Source: Tragulus kanchil
Taxonomy: Eukaryota > Chordata > Mammalia > Artiodactyla > Tragulidae
Direction of reading: 5' to 3'
NCBI GenBank assembly: GCA_022376925.1
Contig: JAIOJX010000024.1
Span: forward strand, 166,563,608-166,627,607
Length of the DNA stretch: 64,000 nucleotides
A model generated the notes under the pieces. It made no database searches and was not told where the DNA came from. It saw nothing but the letters and a program-made list of their open reading frames with translations. Positions 47,786 through 60,494 of the stretch are shown here, one piece after another (within the stretch, counting starts at the first letter, position 1; every line of letters begins with the position of its first letter). The translations under genes were made by a program, and so were the position numbers.

Positions 47786-49978
47786 AAAGAACAATTTGGA
47801 TCAATCAACAGACAAACTGTCGAATGATCAAAACAATGCAAAGACAGAAAAGGCCCTTTTTAAAAGTGATGAGTTTTCTCTCCTCTAGTGAGATACAAAC
47901 ACAGACTGGGATATGTCACCAGTGAAAATTCTGTAGAAGCTGATGGAAAAGCTTTAAGTGGTAACTGTCCACTGAGATTCTGTAATGAACTTCAGCTATC
48001 TTCCTTACTATAGCAATTAATTTTTCCCATCTGAATAAAAGAACTCCTCTTCGGTGCACTCTCGGACTGCTGGTATAGAATGATGTCACCACCTGCAACA
48101 TACACAGACTGTACCCAGACAGCCAGAGCTCAAATGAGGTGGCCTTGATTCACAGCAAACTTTACAACCAACGGAACCCAGAACCACCAAGTTTGCTGGA
48201 GATGTCATATCAGCGCATCAGCAGACAGAAATTTAGATCACCAAGCTAGGCATAAGAATTTGCTGTTTTGGGGCTTCCCTGGTGGTCCAGTGGGTAAGGA
48301 CACTGCCTTGCAGTGCAAGGGGCGCCGGTTCGATCCCTGGCCTAAGAAGATCCCACGTGCCACTGAGCAGCTGGATCCATGTGTCCAATTACCGAGCCCG
48401 AGCTCTGGAGCGCATGCGCCCAGAGCTGGTGCTCTGCGACAACAGGCCACTGCAATGGGAGGCCCACATGGGCCAAAGAACAAAGATGGATGAAAACAGA
48501 TAAATGAAAGACCAATAGAAATGACCCGCCCCCCACCCCCAAAAATCTGCTGTTTCTGCTTCAAAGAACAGTCTCTCACCATTAAAGCCAGAACATTTGT
48601 ACAAAGACATCCACTCACTCTTATACAACCTTTCCTATATGCACATAAATATGTAACATATAAAGATTTATATATATGGCCCCGAATCAACACCTAGTAT
48701 CATTTTAAAGTTATCTCCAGGCCTAACTTTAATGTCTAAATAGTTTATTTTTGTAAGAAGCTTCATAAAGTATGTCAGATTTAAATTTGATAGTAATCTG
48801 AGCACTGNTTTTANAATNGTNGACATNANTTNGANANTNTATTGTTAACACAGATTCAATTAATCTTTCAACTACAAAGAACAATTTGGATCAATCAACA
48901 GACAAACTGTCGAATGATCAAAACAATGCAAAGACAGAAAAGGCCCTTTTTAAAAGTGATGAGTTTTCTCTCCTCTAGTGAGATACAAACACAGACTGGG
49001 ATATGTCACCAGTGAAAATTCTGTAGAAGCTGATGGAAAAGCTTTAAGTGGTAACTGTCCACTGAGATTCTGTAATGAACTTCAGCTATCTTCCTTACTA
49101 TAGCAATTAATTTTTCCCATCTGAATAAAAGAACTCCTCTTCGGTGCACTCTCGGACTGCTGGTATAGAATGATGTCACCACCTGCAACATACACAGACT
49201 GTACCCAGACAGCCAGAGCTCAAATGAGGTGGCCTTGATTCACAGCAAACTTTACAACCAACGGAACCCAGAACCACCAAGTTTGCTGGAGATGTCATAT
49301 CAGCGCATCAGCAGACAGAAATTTAGATCACCAAGCTAGGCATAAGAATTTGCTGTTTTGGGGCTTCCCTGGTGGTCCAGTGGGTAAGGACACTGCCTTG
49401 CAGTGCAAGGGGCGCCGGTTCGATCCCTGGCCTAAGAAGATCCCACGTGCCACTGAGCAGCTGGATCCATGTGTCCAATTACCGAGCCCGAGCTCTGGAG
49501 CGCATGCGCCCAGAGCTGGTGCTCTGCGACAACAGGCCACTGCAATGGGAGGCCCACATGGGCCAAAGAACAAAGATGGATGAAAACAGATAAATGAAAG
49601 ACCAATAGAAATGACCCGCCCCCCAACCCCCCCCCAAAAAATCTGCTGTTTCTGCTTCAAAGAACAGTCTCTCACCATTAAAGCCAGAACATTTGTACAA
49701 AGACATCCACTCACTCTTATACAACCTTTCCTATATGCACATAAATATGTAACATATAAAGATTTATATATATGGCCCCGAATCAACACCTAGTATCATT
49801 TTAAAGTTATCTCCAGGCCTAACTTTAATGTCTAAATAGTTTATTTTTGTAAGAAGCTTCATAAAGTATGTCAGATTTAAATTTGATAGTAATCTGAGCA
49901 CTGGTTTTACAATAGTAGACATGAATTTGAGACTATATTGTTAACACAGACGATTCAATTAATCTTTCAACTACAAAA
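47786..49978. repeat. Direct tandem duplication 15 with ambiguous bases (47786-48875 / 48876-49978)
   Basis: Offset 1090 bp. Contains a SINE and intron. The end of the first copy has ten isolated Ns (48808, 48814, 48818, 48821, 48827, 48829, 48832, 48835, 48837, 48839), while the second copy reads cleanly at the corresponding bases, 49904-49939. Confidence 0.96.
48271..48545 (+). mobile_element. tRNA-Glu SINE, distinctive 3' end (copy 4)
   Basis: Near-consensus copy with box A tggtccagtgg, box B ggttcgatccc, the body tctggagcgcatgcgcccag and tail gaccaatagaaatgacc. It ends in a C-rich run then A. The words tgctgttt flank it. Duplicated at 49361-49645 with a longer C-run. Confidence 0.9.
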
Positions 49979-50729
49979 TATAAAATTCTTTTTTACTAAC
50001 CTTTAATAATATGAATCACAAAAACAAACTCTTTGGTTCAGTATAGAAAATTACAAAACAGAGCTAAAAACCACCTTTAGACCGTTGGGTTAGTGGTTTT
50101 TCTGTTAACCCCTCGACTGTTACTGAACTTGCCCAATATTATCCACATGACTGATTTATGGATTACCTCCATAAACCATTTGCCAACAAAGGAAACAGCA
50201 GTTGTAGTTCTTGCTTCATACGGGAGGTTACTTTCCTTCCTGCTCCACTTTTTCATTTCTCAGCCTTAGTTTAAATCTATCCTACCACAGCTCAGCTACA
50301 ACAGAGCTCCAAAATTCAAACTTCAGAATTACCTTACGAGGATGCCAAAATTATCACGAGCCTGGATAAAGTAAAAATCAAACTCTTCAAAGTTCTAGAG
50401 CTTAACTGGATTTCTAAAATTACTTTAATGTGCCATTTTCGAACATTTAGGATTAGGAATTCAGAGGTTAAAACAAAAGATTAAAACAGATCAACCAAAT
50501 TAAAGCAAAACAAAACAAAAAAATCAGACAAATGCTTAGCCAAAGAAGAACGGTATTTAAACAAATCAGATATCAAAAAGATAAAATATTTATACTGTTA
50601 AAGTCTTGAATCCAGAATGAAAATGAATTGGAGAGATATCCCAAAATTACCTTTTCTCCTCCAAGTAATTGTTTATAAAACCTCTGTCATGTAGATGGTA
50701 GAATAATGGATATTAATAGATATTAACCG
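49979..50729. other. AT-rich intron, nothing recognised
   Basis: Non-repetitive intron between blocks 15 and 16. Confidence 0.45.
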
Positions 50730-52877
50730 CTCACAGAACAGACAGAGTTTCAATGTTTGCTAAAAAGCCACAGCTACTATAGTAACGCCCCAATACAAAA
50801 GATGCAACAACTGACAACCAGAAACCAGTAACCAGTAAATGCAAGTTACTGGCACTTTCCACAACTAACTTGTCCCAGTGCTTGGCATCATCTGTCCTCT
50901 TTGGTTGGTGCATAAATTGCTTTAATTATCAGGCTTCTTGGTGGCCAGCAGCAGTGTGTTCACAGTGAAACTACGCTGCTCGTGAAAAAAGAGAAACCCA
51001 AATTTTCCAGGGATTAAGACCGAATGAGGATGTGTCCCCACATGGGACTATCCCCAGTGTCCCAAAGGAAATGTTTAAAGTTTTACCTTCCCATGGCTTT
51101 CCTAGTCAAAAATGGGAGAAAACAAACTCAAAGATCCTTCATTTCACTGAGTCTGAAAGCTTAAATATTATTTCTTTTTATTGCATGTGATTAATTAAGT
51201 GAGCCATACTTCCTACTTTTTCATATCTTTTTCCTTGCCCTCTGACTTCAAAAAAAATTTAAATTGCTTTCTTCAGGTTCACCAATTGCTTCCTTGTGAT
51301 TTAAAGATATCCTGCCCCAGCTCTTAAGCTCCTGAGCACCTAGCTTCAGATTTCCTTCGGCACCCCCTGTTTCCTGAGGGGCTCCTCCCCGCACCCTACC
51401 TCTGCTTCACCTTTCACTTCACCACTTCTCTGTTGCTCTCTGCGGCTCCTCTCTCTACCTGTGGGAGAGTTTCCACTCCTAACCCTTTCATCCATTACTC
51501 CTTCACAAGTTCTATTTTTTCTCCTAACTTCAAGTGCCTCCTTCCAATCAATACCCCTAATCATCGGATAACCCTAACCCCACTCAAGTTACATTCCCTA
51601 TGAACCTGGACGTTTCCATTTGGGTATCAAATCTATACAATCCAGAGGACTACTAAAACTCTTGTTCACTTTATGACTCCTCAGCCCCTGAAAGCCAATG
51701 CCTCATATTCAAATTCTTTTTTCAAACAGTCAGGTCTCACCTGCCTGAACTATAATTTTCCATGGCCCGTTCCCACCCCCAATTAGGTCAGACTTGAGGA
51801 TTAACTCACAGAACAGACAGAGTTTCAATGTTTGCTAAAAGCCACAGCTACTATAGTAACGCCCCAATACAAAAGATGCAACAACTGACAACCAGAAACC
51901 AGTAACCAGTAAATGCAAGTTACTGGCACTTTCCACAACTAACTTGTCCCAGTGCTTGGCATCATCTGTCCTCTTTGGTTGGTGCATAAATTGCTTTAAT
52001 TATCAGGCTTCTTGGTGGCCAGCAGCAGTGTGTTCACAGTGAAACTACGCTGCTCGTGAAAAAAGAGAAACCCAAATTTTCCAGGGATTAAGACCGAATG
52101 AGGATGTGTCCCCACATGGGACTATCCCCAGTGTCCCAAAGGAAATGTTTAAAGTTTTACCTTCCCATGGCTTTCCTAGTCAAAAATGGGAGAAAACAAA
52201 CTCAAAGATCCTTCATTTCACTGAGTCTGAAAGCTTAAATATTATTTCTTTTTATTGCATGTGATTAATTAAGTGAGCCATACTTCCTACTTTTTCATAT
52301 CTTTTTCCTTGCCCTCTGACTTCAAAAAAAATTTAAATTGCTTTCTTCAGGTTCACCAATTGCTTCCTTGTGATTTAAAGATATCCTGCCCCAGCTCTTA
52401 AGCTCCTGAGCACCTAGCTTCAGATTTCCTTCGGCACCCCCTGTTTCCTGAGGGGCTCCTCCCCGCACCCTACCTCTGCTTCACCTTTCACTTCACCACT
52501 TCTCTGTTGCTCTCTGCGGCTCCTCTCTCTACCTGTGGGAGAGTTTCCACTCCTAACCCTTTCATCCATTACTCCTTCACAAGTTCTATTTTTTCTCCTA
52601 ACTTCAAGTGCCTCCTTCCAATCAATACCCCTAATCATCGGATAACCCTAACCCCACTCAAGTTACATTCCCTATGAACCTGGACGTTTCCATTTGGGTA
52701 TCAAATCTATACAATCCAGAGGACTACTAAAACTCTTGTTCACTTTATGACTCCTCAGCCCCTGAAAGCCAATGCCTCATATTCAAATTCTTTTTTCAAA
52801 CAGTCAGGTCTCACCTGCCTGAACTATAATTTTCCATGGCCCGTTCCCACCCCCAATTAGGTCAGACTTGAGGATTT
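50730..52877. repeat. Direct tandem duplication 16 (50730-51803 / 51805-52877)
   Basis: Offset 1074-1075 bp. Unique intron. Junction loses two bases (ttaaccgctcac becomes ttaactcac). Confidence 0.95.
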
Positions 52878-53160
52878 TGCTCCTGCCTCTCATTCCTAAC
52901 AGTGATGGTACAAATAAATAAGTCTCAAATCATTTCCCATTTCCTCTGGTAACACTTCTTCAAACACCATCACTCACACTGAGCCTTCATTTCCCTAACA
53001 CTTTCAGGCCACATCACACAGTTAGAATTTAGCATTATCTTTTCACTCTGACCGATTACCAACTTTGTTTTTCTATGCTGGTCTTCTCTACCTGGACAGA
53101 TTACACATGCTCCTTGAAGATGGAAACCAGAATCCATACCCCATTTTTAAATAACCCAAC

Positions 53161-53388
53161 CACCTCCCTGGTGTTACAAACAATAAAGAATCTGCCTGCA
53201 GTACAGGAGACGTGGGTTCAGTCCCAGGGTCAGAAAGATCCCTGGAGAAGGGAATGGCAACCCCCCTCCTCCCCAGTATCCCTGCTTGGCAAATCCCATG
53301 GACAGAGGAGCCTAGCGGGCGACAATCCATGGGGTCTCAAAGAGTTGGACACAACTGAACGACTTACATGTTCACTTTCAGCCCTCAA
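53161..53388 (+). mobile_element. Bov-tA SINE
   Basis: Head ccctggtgttacaaacaata, gggttcagtcccagggtc, ggagaagggaatggcaaccc, acagaggagcctagcgggcg and tail gttggacacaactgaacgac. Confidence 0.9.
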
Positions 53389-53559
53389 CACTGCCAGCCT
53401 AAGCATAGGGGTTCCAGCATTGAAAGGGTGAATGCGCAGACTTGGGAAGGAGGCCAGCGGTTTCCGAGGAGGAGGAAGAGGAAGGGGAACAAACATTTTC
53501 TAGTCTAAATGCTTGCCATGATAAGGATCTACTCTGAGAGTAACTTTATTATTGTTTTA

Positions 53560-53935
53560 TGGATGGAAACTATCTCCCATTAGAATGTCGCATCTAGCCT
53601 TATCGCTAATGACGCCCAGAGGCCCTCCTCTGACGAATCCCAGGTTAATGTTGTGAGAGTGGGTCTAGTTAACACCTTTTCCACCTTAAAATATCCTTTT
53701 GATCCTATTAATAATCAACTGAAAAAGTACAAAATGCCTCATCTAAACTAGCATCTAAGGGTGCTCTCCTACACCCATCCAGTGCCTTTTGCTGGAAGCT
53801 TTCTCTATCTCTTTTTTTTTTTTAATAAAACTTCTGCTGCACAAAGCTCTGAGTGACCAAGGTTGTGTCTTTTGATCCTGAAGTGAAAATTTCTCCTTCG
53901 GAGGTCACGAATCCAACACCGTTCACCAGAAGCTA
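53560..53935 (+). mobile_element. Possible solo LTR remnant
   Basis: An AATAAA signal at 53824-53829 after a T-run is followed by a LTR R/U5-like stretch ending with tcggaggtcacgaatccaac accgttcacc. No internal retroviral genes are present and I could not fix the TG...CA ends, so the call is tentative. Confidence 0.3.
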
Positions 53936-54243
53936 TCTACCCTTATCTATCAGCATGCAGTTTGGGGCCCACCTAACTATATCCTGCCCATCCCAGTTTC
54001 CTCATGTGTTTTTTATTTCTTTAAACTTCACTTTTTTTTTTGTACATCTCTCCAAAACCTCTTTGGAAAGCAATTAAGTCAACAAGCACATGTTGCCAGG
54101 TCTAGAGTTAGCACATTGTGAACATACTGAATTTTAAAAATCATTTTTATTTCTATAAAAAAAAAAAAAAAAGAGGGACAATGAATCAGGAATCCACCCA
54201 CAGACACAGGAATAGAGAGTTTTACTGTATATCTCTCTGGCCT

Positions 54244-54470
54244 CAGGGCTTCCTAAGTGGCACTAGTGGTAAAGAACCCATCTGCCAATGCAGGAAACTT
54301 CAAAGACATGGGTTCGATCCCTGGATTGGGAAGATCCCCTGGAAAAGGCAATGGGCAACCTTCTCCAGGACTCATGCCTGGAGAATCCCATGGATAGAGG
54401 TGCCTGATAGGCTACAGTCCATAGGGTTGCCAAGAGCTGGATACAACTGAAGTGACTTTGTGCACACACA
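54244..54470 (+). mobile_element. Bov-tA SINE
   Basis: Head cagggcttcctaagtggcac, gggttcgatccctggattgg, ctggagaatcccatggatag, aggctacagtccatagggtt and a short CA-repeat tail. Confidence 0.9.
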
Positions 54471-54474
54471 CACA

Positions 54475-55180
54475 GTCTTGTCTCAGCGAAACACAGACAC
54501 ATCATCCCAATGTGGGTCAAAAGAGGTTCAGTGACTGTCCAAGCTCAACCTCCACAATGATGGTGGGCCATAATCTCTAACTCCACTCGTAAACACTTCT
54601 TCTGAGTTAAAAGAGATATACCCCAATAAAAATTTAAAAAAGAAAAAAAGAACAACATATTTTTTAAAAAGACAGAGAAGTGACGTGGAAACACACAAAG
54701 CCCCAGTCAGTGGGTGGGAAGGGCATGGAAGGGGTCCACGCTGAAGGGCCTCTTGGTGACATCATTGTGGCACTGACTGCTGAGAGCCCGTCATATTGTC
54801 ACACTGAACACTTTTGGGAAAGCCCAAATGGTCACTGTTTTACCAGTCACAAAAATCATACGAACTTCCATTCAATAGCCATAATAACAACATGACACCT
54901 TCAAATTCTAAGAGTTAATTAAGATGATCAAATCGAAATTTTGGGATGGAAGGCCTCCTTTAAAAGCTTCCAAAACTACTTTGTTACATTTTCACCAACT
55001 CATATAAGCCAGTACACTCCCTGAATAGGATCAATAACTTACCTCGGGAGGCAAAAAAAAACCCTTTAGAAATTTCTCATCTACCCTCGTGCATGAAATA
55101 TTTTCAGATAAAAGCTATTAAGTGTTCAGGTTTACTAGACTTTCTGAGTTTAAGGCAGGATAAGTTTTTCAGCACTCACA
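54475..55180. other. Intronic sequence; A-rich patch at 54610-54670
   Basis: The patch taccccaataaaaatttaaa near 54620 may be the extreme 3' end of an L1. The rest is unremarkable intron. Confidence 0.4.
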
Positions 55181-55181
55181 C

Positions 55182-55346
55182 GAGTTCACCCCCTTCTCAA
55201 ACTCTGTCTGAGTTCAAATTCTGTCTGAGTTCACCCCCTTCTCAAACTCTGTCTGAGTTCAAATTCTGTCTGAGTTCACTCCCTTCTCAAACTCTGTCTG
55301 AGTTCAAATTCTGTCTGAGTTCACTCCCTTCTTAAATTCTGTCTGA
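55182..55346. repeat. 45-bp minisatellite, 3.7 units
   Basis: Units at 55182, 55227, 55272 and a partial one at 55317. Each unit itself contains two related halves sharing ctgtctgagttca. Nearly identical units; third and fourth differ by c to t at one site. The in-frame 15-residue repeat is incidental to a length divisible by three. Confidence 0.93.
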
Positions 55347-55907
55347 TGGGGGTGTACCTGTGCTGATGTGAAGAAAAATAATAGGAACCAGTGGGGGCCA
55401 GTATTTTCCAACATTTCTTTATTTTTAAATAAAGTCAGAAAATAGCTATAATTAATCTTAACCGTTTTTCCGACATTTTTGACATCAACACATTCTAATA
55501 CAATTACAAGTGTTTTCACTGCTTCTAGCATTCACTCTGAACTCCTTTTAATAGAGATCAGGAGTGGCTGTCTAGCTTGCTCTCATGTTTTCCTAACGTT
55601 TTTAACATTAACGTATTTTAATACAACTGCTCTCATTACTTCTATTATTCATTCCTATTATTAACCAAGGAAACTTTGAACTCCTTTCTAATGAGAATAA
55701 TAATTCTAGTGCTTGGCTCAGTCTTCCTCCACTCCAATCCTGCTTTGTGTTACAAATCTTGGCAGTCTAAAATCCCACTTGTAGTTTTACGTTTTTCACC
55801 TTCCAGTTTTCACAATATCATGTCTCATTTGCCAATTAATTTCACTTAGAATCATTAACCTTATCTTTTGTTTGTGTTCTAAACCCTTTATCTTTAGAAG
55901 CACTTGC
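55347..55907. other. AT-rich intron, nothing recognised
   Basis: Two loosely similar stretches (55470-55560 and 55590-55700, sharing acaactgctctc / acaattacaagtg-type words) suggest an old internal duplication, but no family is recognised. Confidence 0.35.
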
Positions 55908-56339
55908 GGTCATTTTTTAAGTCTGTTATATGTTCTATAAATTGCTTTGAAGCTTAAGGGTTTGTTGATAAATTAAGGTTCTCTAGGTATTGAAGTATCT
56001 TTCTTTAGCCTTCAAAGAGAAAAGTTTGCTTGGCCAATCTTTGTGTTTGTGGAAATTATATCATTTATCTGTGCTTTGTGTAAATTTTTCTTCCAAGTTC
56101 TCATCTACAAATGCTAAGGGTAGAATTTAAGATCATTCTTAGCCTCACATTTGTAAAATTTTGTATCTCTTTTATCTGCCTTTGTTTTCAGAGTATAAAA
56201 ACGTCACCAGGAGAAATGTAAGAGAAGGAGAGGAGATTGAAAGGATTTGTTTGGGATTTTTGTGGTTGGTGTTGCTGTCGTTATTGTTTTTCAAGACTGG
56301 TCCAAAAAGCAGCAGGGTATAATGAAAATAAACAGGCTT

Positions 56340-56515
56340 TGAATTTGACCAGCCTCAATTAGGATTCTACCTATTAGCTGTGTGACTTCAGACAAGTCAC
56401 TAACTGGGACTCCACATCATCTCTTAGGGTTTTGCAGAAGATTAGCTATATGTGCTAAAGCACCTGGTACACAGCTAGACTCACAGTTGTAAGAATGGGA
56501 GCCATTATCCAGCTC
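56340..56515 (+). mobile_element. MIR, plus strand (first of a pair)
   Basis: Contains attagctgtgtgacttcaga, caagtcactaactgggactc and gctaaagcacctggtacaca in MIR order. Copy at 57421-57596. Confidence 0.75.
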
Positions 56516-56700
56516 TGTGACCTTGAGTAAATCACCTGAGATCTCTGTGTATCGATGTCTTCATATATAAACGTGTGATAAGTGTGCTCTTCATAGAGCT
56601 GTGAGAGGAAATTAGTTTAAGAGAATGCTTCAAATCCTGGCTTTCACAGGGTAAGCACTTATATGTGTGTAAGCTATTATCATTATTAAGACTAACTTTG
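56516..56700 (+). mobile_element. MIR, plus strand (second of a pair)
   Basis: Starts tgtgaccttgagtaaatcac immediately after the first MIR and runs through gagctgtgagaggaaattag to ttatcattattaag. Copy at 57597-57781. Confidence 0.7.
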
Positions 56701-58269
56701 TTATTGACATCACTGTTAACCATACATCGGTTAATATCCACACTAAGAATGACAGGGATAATTCCTGACTCATCAAATGCTTTGACAGAGTAGGAAATGA
56801 TCATTACTTCCATGTGGTGTAGTAGGTTGGTGGAGGGGGTGTTCTCTTCAACCATAACTGTTCACACTGTCAGTCTTGTTTTAAATGCATCTGCATCTCT
56901 GTACTGCCTTTCCCGGGTAATGTACCAGCTACTTCCCTCCTTTGGTACACTTTCTGGCATGATATCTGCTGCAAAAAGTTAACAACTTTGGTCATTTTTA
57001 AGTCTGTTATATGTTCTATAAATTGCTTTGAAGCTTAAGGGTTTGTTGATAAATTAAGGTTCTCTAGGTATTGAAGTATCTTTCTTTAGCCTTCAAAGAG
57101 AAAAGTTTGCTTGGCCAATCTTTGTGTTTGTGGAAATTATATCATTTATCTGTGCTTTGTGTAAATTTTTCTTCCAAGTTCTCATCTACAAATGCTAAGG
57201 GTAGAATTTAAGATCATTCTTAGCCTCACATTTGTAAAATTTTGTATCTCTTTTATCTGCCTTTGTTTTCAGAGTATAAAAACGTCACCAGGAGAAATGT
57301 AAGAGAAGGAGAGGAGATTGAAAGGATTTGTTTGGGATTTTTGTGGTTGGTGTTGCTGTCGTTATTGTTTTTCAAGACTGGTCCAAAAAGCAGCAGGGTA
57401 TAATGAAAATAAACAGGCTTTGAATTTGACCAGCCTCAATTAGGATTCTACCTATTAGCTGTGTGACTTCAGACAAGTCACTAACTGGGACTCCACATCA
57501 TCTCTTAGGGTTTTGCAGAAGATTAGCTATATGTGCTAAAGCACCTGGTACACAGCTAGACTCACAGTTGTAAGAATGGGAGCCATTATCCAGCTCTGTG
57601 ACCTTGAGTAAATCACCTGAGATCTCTGTGTATCGATGTCTTCATATATAAACGTGTGATAAGTGTGCTCTTCATAGAGCTGTGAGAGGAAATTAGTTTA
57701 AGAGAATGCTTCAAATCCTGGCTTTCACAGGGTAAGCACTTATATGTGTGTAAGCTATTATCATTATTAAGACTAACTTTGTTATTGACATCACTGTTAA
57801 CCATACATCGGTTAATATCCACACTAAGAATGACAGGGATAATTCCTGACTCATCAAATGCTTTGACAGAGTAGGAAATGATCATTACTTCCATGTGGTG
57901 TAGTAGGTTGGTGGAGGGGGTGTTCTCTTCAACCATAACTGTTCACACTGTCAGTCTTGTTTTAAATGCATCTGCATCTCTGTACTGCCTTTCCCGGGTA
58001 ATGTACCAGCTACTTCCCTCCTTTGGTACACTTTCTGGCATGATATCTGCTGCAAAAAGTTAACAACTTTGGTCAGTTTAGCCAATGTCTCTGTGTCTTC
58101 CTAACTTTCTTTTCACTGGCATCTTACTTTACCCAGTACTTTATAGGGGATCTAAAATTAACTGTGCATACTTGCCCACAGTCATGTTAAAGAAAACTTC
58201 CATATAAAAGGTTTAGCATACAGCCTGGTACATGGTAAACATCTAATACATATTAGTCTTACTGTTATC

Positions 58270-58420
58270 AAACACTTACATAAATTATTTAGTCCTTTAG
58301 TAAATAATCCTATAAGGAAAATTCCCCATTTCACAGGTGAAGTTAGTGATACACAGAATAGTAAGTCAAGATCACAAGTCAGCAAATGAGAATGAGAGAA
58401 AGCATCCAAACTGTGGCCTC
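58270..58420 (-). mobile_element. Possible MIR, minus strand
   Basis: Plus strand has taaggaaaattccccatttc, acaggtgaagttagtgatac and gtcaagatcacaagtcagca, the antisense MIR order, but diverged. Confidence 0.5.
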
Positions 58421-58871
58421 TCTTATCCCCCAATACTCTCTCTACTACATTTGAGGAACCTTCGTCATTTCTCCTTTCATCTTTTTTATAATTTACAGGT
58501 TATTCCCATCTCCTTTTTAGCCATTAGGGAAGAATATTACCTCATCTATTATTCAGAGCATTGTCCCTGAGATCTGTTAGTGTTTCTCTAAATTTCTATC
58601 TGAGGTAATATTCATTAAAGCTAGGCAAAACTGAGAAAAGGCCCATGGCTTCTTCCTTTCATAACAAAACAGTCCACATATGAAGTGCTTAAAGATCCTT
58701 AAAAATCATATATAGATTCAAATCCCATCTCCATAAACACTAGTTCACAGGGTCATTATGTGTTATTCTACTTCAACCCTTACAATAGCTATGAAATAAG
58801 TACTTTTAATTTTTTTTGCATTCTTTTTCTCCATTTTTTTTCTTTTCCTTTTTTTTCTTTTTTTCCTTTAG

Positions 58872-60417
58872 ACAGCCTCTTCAACAAATGGTGCTGGGAA
58901 AATTGGACAGCTGCATGCAAAAAAATGAAGTTGGAACATTCCCTGACACCATACACAAAGATCAACTCAAAATGGATTCAAGACCTAAATGTAAGGCCAG
59001 AAACCATCAAACTCTTAGAGGAGAATATAGGCAAAACACTCAAGGACATCAATCGAAGCAAGATCTTCTGCAACCCACCTACTAGAATAGCAGAACTAAA
59101 AACAAAAATGAACATGTGGGGGCTTCCCTTGTGGCTCAGTGGATAGGAACCCGTCTGCCAATGCAGGAGACACAGGTTCGAGCCCTGATCCGGGAAGACC
59201 CCACATACTGCAGAGCAGCTAAACCCACACATCAACAAAGACCCAGCACAGCCAAAAATAAATAAATAAAAGTTGTGGGTTTAAAAAAAAAAAATGAACA
59301 TGTGGGACCTAATGAAACTTCAAAGCTTTTGTACAGCAAAAGAAATTACAAAAAAGCTGAACAGACAACCCACAGAATGGGAGAAAATCATAGCAAATGA
59401 AACAAAAGACAAAGAATTAATCTCCAAAATCTACAAGCAACTCAGACAACTCAGCACCAGAAAAATGAACAACCCAATCAAAAAATGGGAAAAGGACCTA
59501 AATGGACACCTCTCCAAAGACGACATACAGATGGCCAAAAAGCACATGAAACGATGCTCAACCTCGCTTATTAGTAGAGAAATGCAAATCAAAACTACAA
59601 TGAGATATCACCTCACACCTGTCAGAATGGCCATCATCCACAAATCGACAGACAATAAATGCTGGAGAGGGTGTGGAGAAAAGGGAACCCTCTTGCATTG
59701 CTGGTGGGAATGTAAATTGATACATCCGCTATAGAAGACAGTATGGAGATTCCTTTAAAAACTAAAAATAGAAGCACCCTACAACCCAGCAATCCCACTC
59801 TGAGGCTTATACCCTGATGAAATCAAAACTGAAAGAAGCACCTGTACCCCCATGTTCATTGCAGCTCTCTATACAATAGCTAGAATATGGAAGCAACCTA
59901 GATTTCCATCGACAAATGAATGGATACAATAGCTCAGTTACATATATACAACGGAATACTACTCAGCTCTAAAAAGAATTGCAGAAGAAACAGCCCTAAT
60001 GAGGTGGATGGATCTAGAACCTATCATAAAAAGTGAAGTCAGTCAAAAAGAGAAAGACAAGTACAGTATACTAACACACATATATGGAATCTAATAAAAG
60101 AGTAATGATAACACATGCAGTGAACCCATGGAAAAACAGACAGAGGATACACATATGGACATTGTGGGGAATGAATAGTGGGTGGGAGGCATAGAGGGAG
60201 TAACATGGAAACCTATACTATCATATGTGAAAAAGACAGCTATTGTCGTTGTGCTAAGGGAATAGGAGTTCCTACAAGGGCTTGGTGTGACAGCCTGAAG
60301 GGGTGGGATGGAGGTCTGGGAGGGGGGGGCCAGGGATATGCATATGACTGATCTGGAAACATACATGTCTGTGAACAAAACTCTGTAACAACTTTAAAAT
60401 AAAGGAAAAAAAAAATT
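58872..60417 (+). mobile_element. L1 3' end: ORF2 C-terminus and 3' UTR
   Basis: Sense L1 starting mid-ORF2. Readable peptides include [35 protein letters not shown], then after the [38 protein letters not shown] and the C-terminal [20 protein letters not shown] zinc-knuckle-like region of ORF2. The 3' UTR ends near 60417 with an A-run. 5'-truncated and interrupted, so inactive. A pyrimidine-rich run (58806-58869) sits at its 5' junction. Confidence 0.93.
59105..59306 (+). mobile_element. SINE inserted in L1 ORF2
   Basis: CHR/ART2A-like SINE from ggcttcccttgtggctcagt with B box ggttcgagccc and a (aaat)n tail, between exact 16-base duplications aaaatgaacatgtggg at 59105-59120 and 59291-59306. 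Younger than the host L1. Confidence 0.92.
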
Positions 60418-60494
60418 TTTAAGTACTTTTATTATCCCCAATTTTTATCTGAATAGACTGAGGCTGAGAAGGCCCCCAACAGCTCATGTACGGC

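Larger units (their letters stand above)
55908..58075. repeat. Direct tandem duplication 17 (55908-56995 / 56990-58075)
   Basis: Offset 1081 bp. Contains two adjacent old MIR copies. Joint has five bases of shared ggtca. Confidence 0.95.
58770..60490 (-). mobile_element. MIR split by an L1 insertion
   Basis: Antisense MIR words ccttacaatagctatgaaat end at 58808, and MIR resumes at 60421 with aagtacttttattatcccca and gactgaggctgagaagg. The intervening 1.6 kb is L1. The 11-base aagtactttta at 58798-58808 and 60421-60431 is the L1 target-site duplication. Confidence 0.75.

Noticed and set aside
48260..48693. Open frames on both strands, repeated near 13.4, 49.3 and 63.4 kb
   Set aside because: They are translations of the tRNA-Glu SINE and its antisense; their recurrence tracks SINE copies.
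55182..55346. Considered as a CRISPR-like array or coding repeat
   Set aside because: Contiguous 45-bp units without spacers in a mammalian intron; the 15-residue peptide repeat just follows from the unit length.
58760..59734. L1 ORF2-like frames as a possible functional reverse transcriptase
   Set aside because: Only the C-terminal end of ORF2 remains, it is split by a SINE, and the RT and endonuclease domains are absent.
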